A stretch of 42,197 bases of DNA from contig CANHAH010000010.1 of NCBI GenBank assembly GCA_947458705.1, positions 1 to 42,197 of the forward strand, read 5' to 3'. A model generated the notes under the pieces. It was not told the DNA's origin, ran no database searches, and saw only the letters and a program-made list of their open reading frames with translations. The DNA comes from Opitutia bacterium. Its GTDB lineage: Bacteria; Verrucomicrobiota; Verrucomicrobiia; Opitutales; Opitutaceae. Below, in pieces: positions 1-7,910 of the stretch (position 1 is its first letter; each line of letters opens with the position of its first letter). Made by a program: the position numbers and the translations under genes.

Positions 1-436
1 TCAAACCTGTGGGCTCCGTGTAGAGAAAAATCACACCTTGCACCCCACGCGCGTGCAACATTCGCGCATAATTCACAGCATCCATGTCATCCAAACTCGC
101 ACTAAACTCATAAAGTTGAAACCGTAGTTCCTTAGCCCTTGAAGCGGCTCCGGCCATAATGCGGCGTTGAGCCGGCAACAACCGTGGCTGACCGGCGGAG
201 GGCACATGAATCACCGCAAGATTACCCAAGAACTGTTGGGTGCGCCCCGTGCGCATATGCGACATGAGTTTACCGACGAGTTCGTTGCGCAGGTAACCGT
301 GTTTACGCGCAGCGGTCTCAATCTTCAAGCGCACCTCTGGCCGTACAATCGGGTTTCCAGCGAGCGCGCGTGAAACGGTCGAGGTTGATACGCCACAGAC
401 TTCCGCTAAGGTCTTAAGCGATGGTTTAGCTGGCAC
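1..436 (-). CDS. LacI-family transcriptional regulator, partial (C-terminus outside window)
   Basis: About 145 N-terminal residues, read on the minus strand from a GTG start at 434-436; the frame runs off the left edge. An in-frame TAA five codons upstream of the GTG limits the choice of start. Residues 6-25 form the LacI-type helix-turn-helix, with LAEVCGVSTSTVSRALAG as turn and recognition helix, followed by the usual helix ending in KHGYLRNE. The start of the periplasmic-binding-protein-like effector domain follows (LAVIHVPSAG, later RGVQGVIFLY). LacI regulators are dimeric sugar-responsive DNA-binding proteins, usually repressors. The gene is divergent from the first TonB-dependent receptor, and an inverted repeat sits directly at its start codon, so autoregulation and control of the receptor genes are plausible. 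The effector-binding part is not in the window, so the inducer cannot be guessed. Confidence 0.9.
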   Translation of the reverse strand, partial: MPAKPSLKTLAEVCGVSTSTVSRALAGNPIVRPEVRLKIETAARKHGYLRNELVGKLMSHMRTGRTQQFLGNLAVIHVPSAGQPRLLPAQRRIMAGAASRAKELRFQLYEFSASLDDMDAVNYARMLHARGVQGVIFLYTEPTGL

Positions 437-438
437 AT

Positions 439-451
439 TGCAACGCTTGCA
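439..451. promoter_or_regulatory. Putative LacI-family operator, copy 1
   Basis: TGCAACGCTTGCA: two perfect 5-bp inverted arms (TGCAA/TTGCA) around a 3-bp centre with a central G. It lies 2 bp upstream of the GTG start of the LacI-family gene and 102 bp upstream of the divergent receptor gene. The identical 13-mer recurs at 4137-4149 before the second receptor. Palindromes of this kind are typical LacI-family sites. That this regulator binds it is inferred from position and repetition. Confidence 0.7.
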
Positions 452-461
452 TTAAGAAAGA

Positions 462-506
462 CATGACACAACTTGAAAGCGTAGCGAGAATGTAACTGTT
501 CCGTAG
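462..506 (+). promoter_or_regulatory. Conserved promoter-proximal blocks upstream of TonB receptor 1
   Basis: CATGACA (462-468) begins 11 bp after the operator ends, and CCGTAG (501-506) begins 39 bp after the start of CATGACA. The same two blocks at the same spacing occur at 4160-4166 and 4199-4204 before receptor 2. The blocks may be core promoter or transcript-start elements. A convincing -35/-10 pair could not be assigned. Confidence 0.45.
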
Positions 507-553
507 CGTTTAAATCCCCTCAATCCGAGCGCACCCAATCCCTGATTTTAACC

Positions 554-3500
554 ATGCAAAGCTATAACCAAACCCCAACCACTCGGCGTCTAACGGCTGC
601 TGTGTCCGCCGCGTTGCTCATTAGCTCGCAGCTTTTTTCCCAGACGGCACAAAACAAAACGACCACCAGCACACCAGCGGTCCCATCCAAGGAAGAAGTC
701 ATTGTAATCTCGCCTTTCTCCGTCGTCGCCGACGATCGCGGCTACCAAGCGCTCAACACACTTTCTGGTACGCGCCTTAACTCCAAACTGGAGGACCTCG
801 GAGCGTCTATCACTGTCGTCACCAAGCAGCAGATGCTCGATACGGCCGCGCTCGATATCAACGACGTGTTCAAGTATGAGGCCAGCACCGAGGGCACGGA
901 AAATTTCACCACTTTTAACCGTAATCGCTCCGGCGGCGTGAACGACCAGGTTCAATCGAACCCCCAACAATCCAACCGTATTCGCGGCATCAGCACGGCC
1001 GGCCAAAGCGCTGGCGGCGCTAACACCGCTTTCGGTAATTTCACGAGCAACAACTCCATCCCGTTCGATCTGTATAACGTCGCCGCTATCGAAATTTCGC
1101 GTGGCCCTAATTCCAATCTCTTCGGTCTCGGCGCCGCCTCTGGTACGGTCAATGTTGTTCCTACTGAGGCTAACCCCGAACGCTTCTCATTAAACGCGAC
1201 TCTGCGCGTCGATGATTGGGGCGGTCACCGCGAAAGTTTTAATCTCAACCAACCTCTTCTGACCAACAAACTCGCCATTCGCGTGGCAGCGGTCAACGAG
1301 AGCAAAGGTTACACCCGCAAGCCCTCCTCCGAGCGCATCCAACGTGAATTCGCCACGGTTCTGGCTCGTCCGTTTAAGAAAACGACCATCAAAGCCTCTG
1401 CCGAGCACTACGCTAACGACTACCGCCGGCCGAACTCCATTACCCCACGTGACACCACTACCGAATGGAAAGCACAAGGTAGCCCCACCTGGGATCCGAC
1501 CACTCAAGTTGTCACCTATTCCAACGGCACCAAGAGCGGCGCCATCTCCAATGACTCGCTCCTGCCCTTCGGCTTGATCGGCGGCTATAACGGATTCTAC
1601 GCCAAACCCACCGTCTACATCGAAAATAATGCGATCAAGGACTTCACCGTGATGAAGACCAACAATGCCGTCACCACTGGCATTGCGACCAACCCTTTCA
1701 CTGGAGGTAACAGCAACCTGCGCTACCTCACCAGCGGCACCACAATCATGCGTAACCGCGACATCCTCGGGCCGACCGGTCTACCGCTTTACCTGGTCCC
1801 CGGCACCGCGGATAAATCCATCTATGACTGGTCTTCCATCAATGTCGTGGCGCCTAATCACGGCAGCGACAAAGCGGACACCTACAGCGCGGAACTCGAG
1901 CAGATCATTGTTAACACCTCGACCCACCTCGTCGCCTCCCGCATCGGTGCCTTCGAGCAAAAATTTGAAAACGATGTCGACGGAGCAATCGATAACCTAG
2001 AGTCCGTCATCTATGTTGATGTTAACGAGAAACGCCTCGATGGCACGCCCAACCCCAATTTCAAGCGTCCCTTCCTCCAAGCCACTTCGCCGAGCCGCAC
2101 CCGCCGGGTGCAAGAGAGCTCAATCCAATCCGCTGACTTAGCCTATCAATTCACTCCTTCTAGCATGCCCCGTTGGCTCTCTTGGATTGGCCAGCAACGG
2201 CTTGGAGCCCACGCTGAAGTTAACCGCTACGACAACACCGGCTACACGACCGCCGCTCGCGTCACTTCCGATAATAGCTTCATTAATAAGACCAATCGCA
2301 TCGGCACCCAAAACATCGGTCAGCGCTACTACCTTGGTGATGCCCAAGGCCAGAACGTTGATTACGCTCCCTCCGCCAGTAAAAATATTAACGGCACCTA
2401 CAATCTGAACTGGTATAACAATGCTACAGGCACTTGGACTAATGAGCCCGTAACGGTCACGAGCCAGCTCAACAACGGCCAGGGTGCTCGCCAACGCACG
2501 GAAACGCGCACGCTCAACGCCACCGGCCAAAGCTTCTTTTTTAATGATCGCCTGGTCGTTACTGCCGGCTACCGCCGCGACCGTCAACGCTCGCGCACCG
2601 GGGCTGGAGCGTTCATTAACTCTTCCACCGGACTGGCCGACCTCGCCAACACCAACATCTTCGGCCCAGCCCTCGGCTATGTTTCGCCCTCGGGCACGGT
2701 CATCAACCTGCCCGGCTGGGTTGACCAAGCCGGCGACACCAAGACCTACGGTGCCGTGCTCAAAGCCACCAAGTGGTTGAATTTCCACTACAATAAAGGC
2801 GACAGCTTCGCACCTCAAACCGTCCGTCAGGCTGTCGACAGCGCGGGCAACGTCCCGAACCCGCACGGTTACTCGACGGAATACGGCCTCAGCTTCACCG
2901 CCCTCCAAGGTAAACTGAATGTGCGCATCAATCGCTTCACGACCAAGGAGCTTGATTCTCGCGGCAGCGAAGTCGGCACGCTGGGCAATCGTTACCTCGA
3001 CATGGAAGGTCGCCCCGACGGCAATAACAACATTCAGACCTCGTCCTTCCGTTATTTTGCCACGCAAATCGCCCGGGGGCGTCTCGCCGCCCAAGGCATC
3101 ACCAGCCCCACCGCCGCCCAACTCGATCCAGCCGTCGCCAAATTGATGGGCCTCTCCGATGAGGTTTATAATCGGCTCGTCTATTCCGGCCCTAGCCAAC
3201 CCCAGACCGTCGGCACCACCGACGTCTCCTCCAAAGGCTACGACCTCGAAGCCACCTACAATCCCACACGGAATTGGCGCATCAAGTTCACGGGTTCGAA
3301 AACCAGCGCCCAAGACGACAGAGTATCCCCGTCGATCTACAACTGGTGGCAAACGCGCATTCCCGTTTGGACCTCCCTTCGCAGCGACATCATCCCGGGC
3401 GACGGCAAGGGCAACCTATGGTGGAACACCATTCCGGTTAACGACACTCGCACACCCGAGACGCGCTATCTCGGGGATCAGTATGGTCCCTATTGGGCCG

Positions 3501-3931
3501 CCGCGACCAACGCTGGTCGTCCTCGCTCCCAGATCCGAGAATATCGCTTCGCCACACTTAGCAATTATGACTTCTCTTCTGGCATGTTGAAGAACTTCAA
3601 TGTGGGTGGCGCTGTCCGCTGGGAAAGCAAAGCTTCCATCGGTTTCGGTGCAGCTGCACCTGAAACGAGCGGTCCTTACCAAGGCACCGTCCTGTTCCTT
3701 GATAACAACAAGCCTTACTGGGACAAAGCCCGCTATTACGTCGACCTCTCAGCGGGTTATAAATTCAAAATGTGGCGCGACAAAATCCGGGCCAAAATCC
3801 AACTCAACGTTAAAGACGTACTCGAAGACGGTCGCCTACAAGCTGTGGGCGTGAATCCGGACGGCAATCCCTACGCCTACCGCATTATCAATCCACGTCA
3901 ATTTATCCTCAGCACCACCTTCGATCTCTAA
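554..3931 (+). CDS. TonB-dependent outer-membrane receptor 1
   Basis: 1125 aa. A signal peptide (residues about 10-32, TAAVSAALLISSQLFSQ) is followed by a short linker with EEVIVISPFSV, then the plug domain (about residues 58-210: RGYQALNTLSGTRL, ITVVTKQQMLD, NRIRGIS, IEISRGPNSNLFGLGAASG). A very long beta-barrel follows and ends in a C-terminal aromatic-type strand (FILSTTFDL). These are hallmarks of TonB-dependent receptors, which import glycans, siderophores or cobalamin using ExbBD-TonB energy. The barrel is much longer than a siderophore receptor, as is usual for glycan-locus receptors of Opitutaceae-type bacteria. It is divergent from the LacI regulator and paralogous to the next receptor, nearly word-for-word in the plug and the C-terminal 100 residues. 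No SusD partner is seen. The substrate is inferred from context only. Confidence 0.93.
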   Translation: MQSYNQTPTTRRLTAAVSAALLISSQLFSQTAQNKTTTSTPAVPSKEEVIVISPFSVVADDRGYQALNTLSGTRLNSKLEDLGASITVVTKQQMLDTAALDINDVFKYEASTEGTENFTTFNRNRSGGVNDQVQSNPQQSNRIRGISTAGQSAGGANTAFGNFTSNNSIPFDLYNVAAIEISRGPNSNLFGLGAASGTVNVVPTEANPERFSLNATLRVDDWGGHRESFNLNQPLLTNKLAIRVAAVNESKGYTRKPSSERIQREFATVLARPFKKTTIKASAEHYANDYRRPNSITPRDTTTEWKAQGSPTWDPTTQVVTYSNGTKSGAISNDSLLPFGLIGGYNGFYAKPTVYIENNAIKDFTVMKTNNAVTTGIATNPFTGGNSNLRYLTSGTTIMRNRDILGPTGLPLYLVPGTADKSIYDWSSINVVAPNHGSDKADTYSAELEQIIVNTSTHLVASRIGAFEQKFENDVDGAIDNLESVIYVDVNEKRLDGTPNPNFKRPFLQATSPSRTRRVQESSIQSADLAYQFTPSSMPRWLSWIGQQRLGAHAEVNRYDNTGYTTAARVTSDNSFINKTNRIGTQNIGQRYYLGDAQGQNVDYAPSASKNINGTYNLNWYNNATGTWTNEPVTVTSQLNNGQGARQRTETRTLNATGQSFFFNDRLVVTAGYRRDRQRSRTGAGAFINSSTGLADLANTNIFGPALGYVSPSGTVINLPGWVDQAGDTKTYGAVLKATKWLNFHYNKGDSFAPQTVRQAVDSAGNVPNPHGYSTEYGLSFTALQGKLNVRINRFTTKELDSRGSEVGTLGNRYLDMEGRPDGNNNIQTSSFRYFATQIARGRLAAQGITSPTAAQLDPAVAKLMGLSDEVYNRLVYSGPSQPQTVGTTDVSSKGYDLEATYNPTRNWRIKFTGSKTSAQDDRVSPSIYNWWQTRIPVWTSLRSDIIPGDGKGNLWWNTIPVNDTRTPETRYLGDQYGPYWAAATNAGRPRSQIREYRFATLSNYDFSSGMLKNFNVGGAVRWESKASIGFGAAAPETSGPYQGTVLFLDNNKPYWDKARYYVDLSAGYKFKMWRDKIRAKIQLNVKDVLEDGRLQAVGVNPDGNPYAYRIINPRQFILSTTFDL

Positions 3932-3988
3932 GTTAAATCCATCCTAGCCGGTCGGTCTGTTTTAAAAACGCGCCGACTCCGCTTCGAT

Positions 3989-4055
3989 AGCCAGCGTTGG
4001 CTTCACGTTCTCGCCACCAAGCGAGAATACAGTGATACTAACGCTGGCTTTTTTT
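3989..4055 (+). terminator. Rho-independent terminator after TonB receptor 1 (branched stem)
   Basis: A 10-bp outer stem, AGCCAGCGTT (3989-3998) with AACGCTGGCT (4040-4049), encloses an inner 7-bp hairpin TTCTCGC/GCGAGAA, and a run of T follows to 4055. It lies 57 bp after the receptor stop codon. The composite stem is longer than usual but the U-tract is clear. Confidence 0.8.
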
Positions 4056-4136
4056 AGCCTAGCCGCCCCACGCGCGCCTAATCGGCGCCGTCTTTTTTTG
4101 GCGCACGTGCAAAAATTACAAATTTTGAGCAATTAA

Positions 4137-4149
4137 TGCAACGCTTGCA
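4137..4149. promoter_or_regulatory. Putative LacI-family operator, copy 2
   Basis: TGCAACGCTTGCA, identical to the 13-mer at 439-451, lies 105 bp upstream of the chosen ATG of TonB receptor 2. The flanks differ (AT-rich on both sides), so the conserved unit is the 13-mer plus the downstream blocks. This places the second receptor under the same inferred regulator. Confidence 0.7.
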
Positions 4150-4159
4150 AATGATGAGG

Positions 4160-4204
4160 CATGACAACCCCCCGATAATTCATTGTCTTAAACGTACCCC
4201 GTAG
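4160..4204 (+). promoter_or_regulatory. Conserved promoter-proximal blocks upstream of TonB receptor 2
   Basis: CATGACA (4160-4166) and CCGTAG (4199-4204) recur with exactly the spacing seen before receptor 1. GATAAT at 4174-4179 is a possible -10 element, but it has no counterpart at the same place before receptor 1. The operator would overlap the -35 side of such a promoter, which would fit repression. Confidence 0.45.
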
Positions 4205-4254
4205 ATTTGCGCCCCGTGTCCCACCGGCGCCACCTGTCTTTAGATACCTTACCC

Positions 4255-7200
4255 ATGAACTACCAACGCAAAAACCTAATAGATAGTGCATTGAAGCACA
4301 GTATACATACCGCCACCGCCTTGGCTTTGTTAAGCACCGGCCTCTACGCCCAAGTTGTAACCGCGCCCAAAAAGACCTCCGATGACACCTCGGAGCCGAA
4401 GAAAGAAGAGATCGTGGTCATATCGCCCTTCAAGGTCGTATCAGATGACAAAGGCTACCAAGCCACCAACACGATGTCCGGCACCCGCCTCAACACGAAG
4501 CTAGAAGATGTTTTCGCCTCGGTGACCGTCGTGACCAAGCAGCAAATGATCGACACCGCCGTGCTCGATATGAACGACGTGTTCAAATACGAAGCTAGCA
4601 CGGAGGGTACCGCCAACTTTACCCTTATTTCCAAGGATCAAAACGGTAGCGTCTCTGATAAAACCGCCAGTGATCCACAACGCGCCAACCGTATTCGCGG
4701 CCTATCCGGCGGCCTCGGCAGTTCTGTCGGCGCCAACAGCGGCGGCGTCAACACCGCCTGGGGTAACTTCCAGAGTAACGGTAGTATCCCGTTCGACCTA
4801 TATAACGTCGAAGCCGTCGAAATTTCCCGTGGACCAAATTCGAGTCTTTTCGGCATCGGCCAGCCCAACGGCACCGTCAACGTTGTCCCGACTCAAGCCA
4901 ACCCACAACGTTTCTCATTTGGTGCGACCCTGCGTGCAGATGATTGGGGCGGGAATCGGGCTAGCGTGAACCTCAATCAACCGCTCATCGTCAACAAACT
5001 CGCCATCCGCGTAGCGGCGGTAAACGAAGAAAAAGGATTCACGCGCAAGCCGGCCAGCGAGAGAATCCATCGTGAATTCGCCTCCTTACTCGCGATGCCT
5101 TTTAAGACGACCACCCTCCGCGTCTCGTCCGAAAACTACCATAACAAAAACCGTCGTCCAGGCTCCATCACGCCGATTGAAACGATTACCTCTTGGAAAG
5201 ATAACGGCCGCCCCACCTGGGATCCTACCACTCGAATCGTCACCTACCAAAACGGCAGTACGCTTGGTCCCATTTCAGTCGGCTCCGAGGGTGGTTTACC
5301 CACCGCCGGCGGTTTGCCCATCGGCTTAGGTACGGTATCAACCAGCCAACCGGTGCTCTGGTTCGACAATAACGGCCCTCAATACTTCACTGTCCAACGC
5401 ACCGCCAATCCCATCACGGGCACAGCGCTCCCCTCACCCTACACCGTTAATTCGGAATTACGCTACATTACCACTGGCGGCTACGTCCAACGCTATCAGG
5501 GTCAGACTGGCGCTCTTGGCCTACCACTGTATGCGCCGAACCGCATCGGCAATAAATCGGTCTACGACTGGTCGTCCATCAACGTCGTGGGCGCCAACCA
5601 TGAAGTAGGCTCAGCCAAAACCACCAGCGCTGAACTTGAGCAGGTTATCATCAACACTCCGAACCATCTTCTCGCCTTCCGCGGTGGCTGGTTCCGCCAA
5701 GACTTCCGCAACGAGCGCTCCAACTGGCTCGACAGCAATATCACAATCAATTTGGACGTGAACACCAAGCTACTGGATGGCAAAACCAACCCATATTTTC
5801 TTCGCCCCTACGTCGAGACCACCTCGCCCAATCCTGGCTACCTGATTAGCATCCAGGACATCCAAAACACCGACCTTACGTATCAATACACGCCGAGCGC
5901 TCTGCCCAAGTGGCTGTCTTGGATTGGTCAACAACGCATCGCTGGCCACGCTGAAATCAGCCGATCTGATGCCACGACTTGGAATACGGCGCCCTACTTC
6001 TCCGACCCAGCGCAGGTCGTGAACTGGTCCAACTACAGCGCCAGCAATCTCAAACTAGCTAGCAACACGCACGAGATCGCCCATCGCTTCTACCTCGGCG
6101 GAGCCAACAATGATCCCCGCGTGCAGTATGGTGCATACCCCGAAGACGATGCTTCCGGCACCTATGCCCTGAATTGGTATAACAATAAAACCCAGCAATG
6201 GGTGAGTGAACCATCCAAGATCACCCGGCTCGAACAGTCCGGCAATCATAGCCGGGGTCGCACGGAATTACGCTCCCTTAGCATGAGTGAACAAGGCTTC
6301 TTCTTTAAAGACCGCCTGGTCACCACGGTCGGTTATCGCAAAGACCGCGTACGCTCCCGCACCGGCGCTGGCACCGTAATCGATCCGGTTACCGGCTTAG
6401 TGAGCTATGCACCCAACGTCCTTTTCCCCACCGATTGGTTCTACTCCACGGGCGAAACCAAGACCTACGGCGCAGTATTGAAGGCCACCAAATGGCTTAG
6501 CTTCAGCGGCGGCTATTCTGATAGCGTCAACCCCCGCCCCGTGTTCTACGAATTGGACACCTTGGAGCGCGTCAAAGACCCGCATGGCTTCACCAAAGAG
6601 TACGGCGTGAATTTCAACCTCATTGAGGGGAAGCTGTATTTAAAGATTAACCGCTACACCACCAAGACCCTCGGCGACCAAGGCACGGGTATCCGCACGC
6701 TTGGCAATCGCACGCTCGATAGCCTCTTGGGCCGCAATCAGCCCAACAACCGTCCAGGCGCCTCCACGCTGCGTTATTTCGCCGAAGAAACCGTGGCTGC
6801 ACGCTTCAAGTTCCAAGGCATCACCCCCACCGCCGCCCAGTCGAATGCCGCTGTGGCAAAATTCATGAACGTCACGCCCGAAATGCTCGATGTCCTCATG
6901 CGTGACTACGGCAGTCGCATCAACACGGTCGATTCGTGCGACACCTCCTCGCGCGGCTATGAATTGGAGATGACCTATAACCCTAGTCGCAATTGGCGCA
7001 TCAAAGTCACCGGTTCCAAATCCAGCGCCAAAGACGACAAAATCGGAACGAAAATCTATGACTACTGGGTCAACAACGTGCCCTTCTGGTCGGGCCTGCG
7101 CTACGACAGCGTGGCGGGTAACGGCGACGGCAAGGGCCCGCAATGGTGGTCCACGCAGATTAACACCGTCTTCAATCAATACCTGCCCAATGCTACATTG

Positions 7201-7704
7201 GGCGTGAATAACGATGGAACCATTTGGGCGAATCGTCTCTACACCACCGAATACATGGCCACCTATCAAAACTTGGCGGCCAATGTCGGCAAGCCTCGCA
7301 CCCAAGAGCGCGAATATCACTTCGCTACCGTCACTAACTACGATTTCACCCGTGGCCTGTTGAAGAACTTCAACGTCGGTGGTGCTGTGCGCTGGGAAAG
7401 CCAAGCCTCCATCGGTTTCTTGGCCGCCGCGCCTGAAACCAGCGGGCCTTTCCAAGGCGCCGTGCTCAAGCTCGACAACGATAAACCCGTCTACGACGAA
7501 TCGCGCGCCTATTTCGATTTCTCAGCCGGTTATCGCTTCAAGCTCTACGGTGGTCGCATTGAGTCGAAACTCCAGCTCAACATCCAAGATGCCTTCGAAG
7601 GCGGTCGCTTGCAGGCTATTGCCGTCAATCCCGACGGTAAACCCTACGCTTATCGCATCGTCGATCCCCGCCGCTTCGTGCTGAGCATGTCGTTCAACCT
7701 CTAA
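4255..7704 (+). CDS. TonB-dependent outer-membrane receptor 2
   Basis: 1149 aa from the ATG at 4255. A TTG at 4207 would add 16 residues but places non-signal sequence ahead of a good signal peptide (HTATALALLSTGLYAQ), so the ATG is preferred. The architecture matches receptor 1: EEIVVISPFKV linker, plug (KGYQATNTMSGTRL, VTVVTKQQMID, IEISRGPNSSLFG-like segment), long barrel, and terminal strand FVLSMSFNL. The two proteins are clearly a tandem duplication. Plug and C-terminal strands are nearly the same, while surface-loop regions (for example residues about 370-470 and 970-1040) differ in sequence and length, which suggests they bind different parts of a glycan or differently sized fragments. 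A terminator separates the two genes, so each is probably its own transcription unit. Confidence 0.93.
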   Translation: MNYQRKNLIDSALKHSIHTATALALLSTGLYAQVVTAPKKTSDDTSEPKKEEIVVISPFKVVSDDKGYQATNTMSGTRLNTKLEDVFASVTVVTKQQMIDTAVLDMNDVFKYEASTEGTANFTLISKDQNGSVSDKTASDPQRANRIRGLSGGLGSSVGANSGGVNTAWGNFQSNGSIPFDLYNVEAVEISRGPNSSLFGIGQPNGTVNVVPTQANPQRFSFGATLRADDWGGNRASVNLNQPLIVNKLAIRVAAVNEEKGFTRKPASERIHREFASLLAMPFKTTTLRVSSENYHNKNRRPGSITPIETITSWKDNGRPTWDPTTRIVTYQNGSTLGPISVGSEGGLPTAGGLPIGLGTVSTSQPVLWFDNNGPQYFTVQRTANPITGTALPSPYTVNSELRYITTGGYVQRYQGQTGALGLPLYAPNRIGNKSVYDWSSINVVGANHEVGSAKTTSAELEQVIINTPNHLLAFRGGWFRQDFRNERSNWLDSNITINLDVNTKLLDGKTNPYFLRPYVETTSPNPGYLISIQDIQNTDLTYQYTPSALPKWLSWIGQQRIAGHAEISRSDATTWNTAPYFSDPAQVVNWSNYSASNLKLASNTHEIAHRFYLGGANNDPRVQYGAYPEDDASGTYALNWYNNKTQQWVSEPSKITRLEQSGNHSRGRTELRSLSMSEQGFFFKDRLVTTVGYRKDRVRSRTGAGTVIDPVTGLVSYAPNVLFPTDWFYSTGETKTYGAVLKATKWLSFSGGYSDSVNPRPVFYELDTLERVKDPHGFTKEYGVNFNLIEGKLYLKINRYTTKTLGDQGTGIRTLGNRTLDSLLGRNQPNNRPGASTLRYFAEETVAARFKFQGITPTAAQSNAAVAKFMNVTPEMLDVLMRDYGSRINTVDSCDTSSRGYELEMTYNPSRNWRIKVTGSKSSAKDDKIGTKIYDYWVNNVPFWSGLRYDSVAGNGDGKGPQWWSTQINTVFNQYLPNATLGVNNDGTIWANRLYTTEYMATYQNLAANVGKPRTQEREYHFATVTNYDFTRGLLKNFNVGGAVRWESQASIGFLAAAPETSGPFQGAVLKLDNDKPVYDESRAYFDFSAGYRFKLYGGRIESKLQLNIQDAFEGGRLQAIAVNPDGKPYAYRIVDPRRFVLSMSFNL

Positions 7705-7712
7705 CAAGGGCC

Positions 7713-7731
7713 ATGCACCGCATGGGTGCAT
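7713..7731 (+). other. Hairpin after TonB receptor 2, no U-tract
   Basis: ATGCACC (7713-7719) pairs with GGTGCAT (7725-7731) around a 5-base loop, starting 9 bp after the receptor stop. No T-run follows, so it is not a terminator by itself. It may protect the 3' end or help pausing before the terminator at 7747. Confidence 0.4.
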
Positions 7732-7746
7732 AAGCCTCCCTCTTAG

Positions 7747-7780
7747 GAGCAAGCCGGCCAAGCCGACTTGCTCTTTTTTT
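7747..7780 (+). terminator. Rho-independent terminator after TonB receptor 2
   Basis: GAGCAAG (7747-7753) pairs with CTTGCTC (7767-7773), continued by four inner pairs after one mismatch, with a 3-base loop, then seven T (7774-7780). This is a strong intrinsic terminator separating the receptor from the four-gene enzyme cluster downstream. Confidence 0.88.
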
Positions 7781-7910
7781 ATTACGAAATCCAACGTTAT
7801 TTCCGCCACGAACAGCTCGCCAAAAGAGGCCCACGCGCTTGGACTGAGCTTGGCGATTTCTTTCCAAGCCTAAATCTGCGCAATCTATTCCGTAAATTTT
7901 ATTTCCCTCC

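Noticed and set aside
2138-3352. Long open frame (404 codons) antisense to TonB receptor 1
   Set aside because: It has no signal, domain or start context and its Gly/Val/Ala-rich wording is what the complement of a Thr/Asn/Pro-rich receptor produces; the plus-strand gene is unambiguous.
4101-4117. CGGCGCCG palindrome followed by a T-run
   Set aside because: A perfect palindrome without a loop cannot form a normal terminator stem, and the true terminator of receptor 1 lies just upstream at 3989-4055.
4207-4254. Upstream TTG start adding 16 residues to TonB receptor 2
   Set aside because: The added residues precede a complete signal peptide and would not suit export; the region fits a 5' leader aligned with the leader of receptor 1.
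6640-7455. Open frame antisense to TonB receptor 2
   Set aside because: Same composition artefact as above; no recognisable motif.
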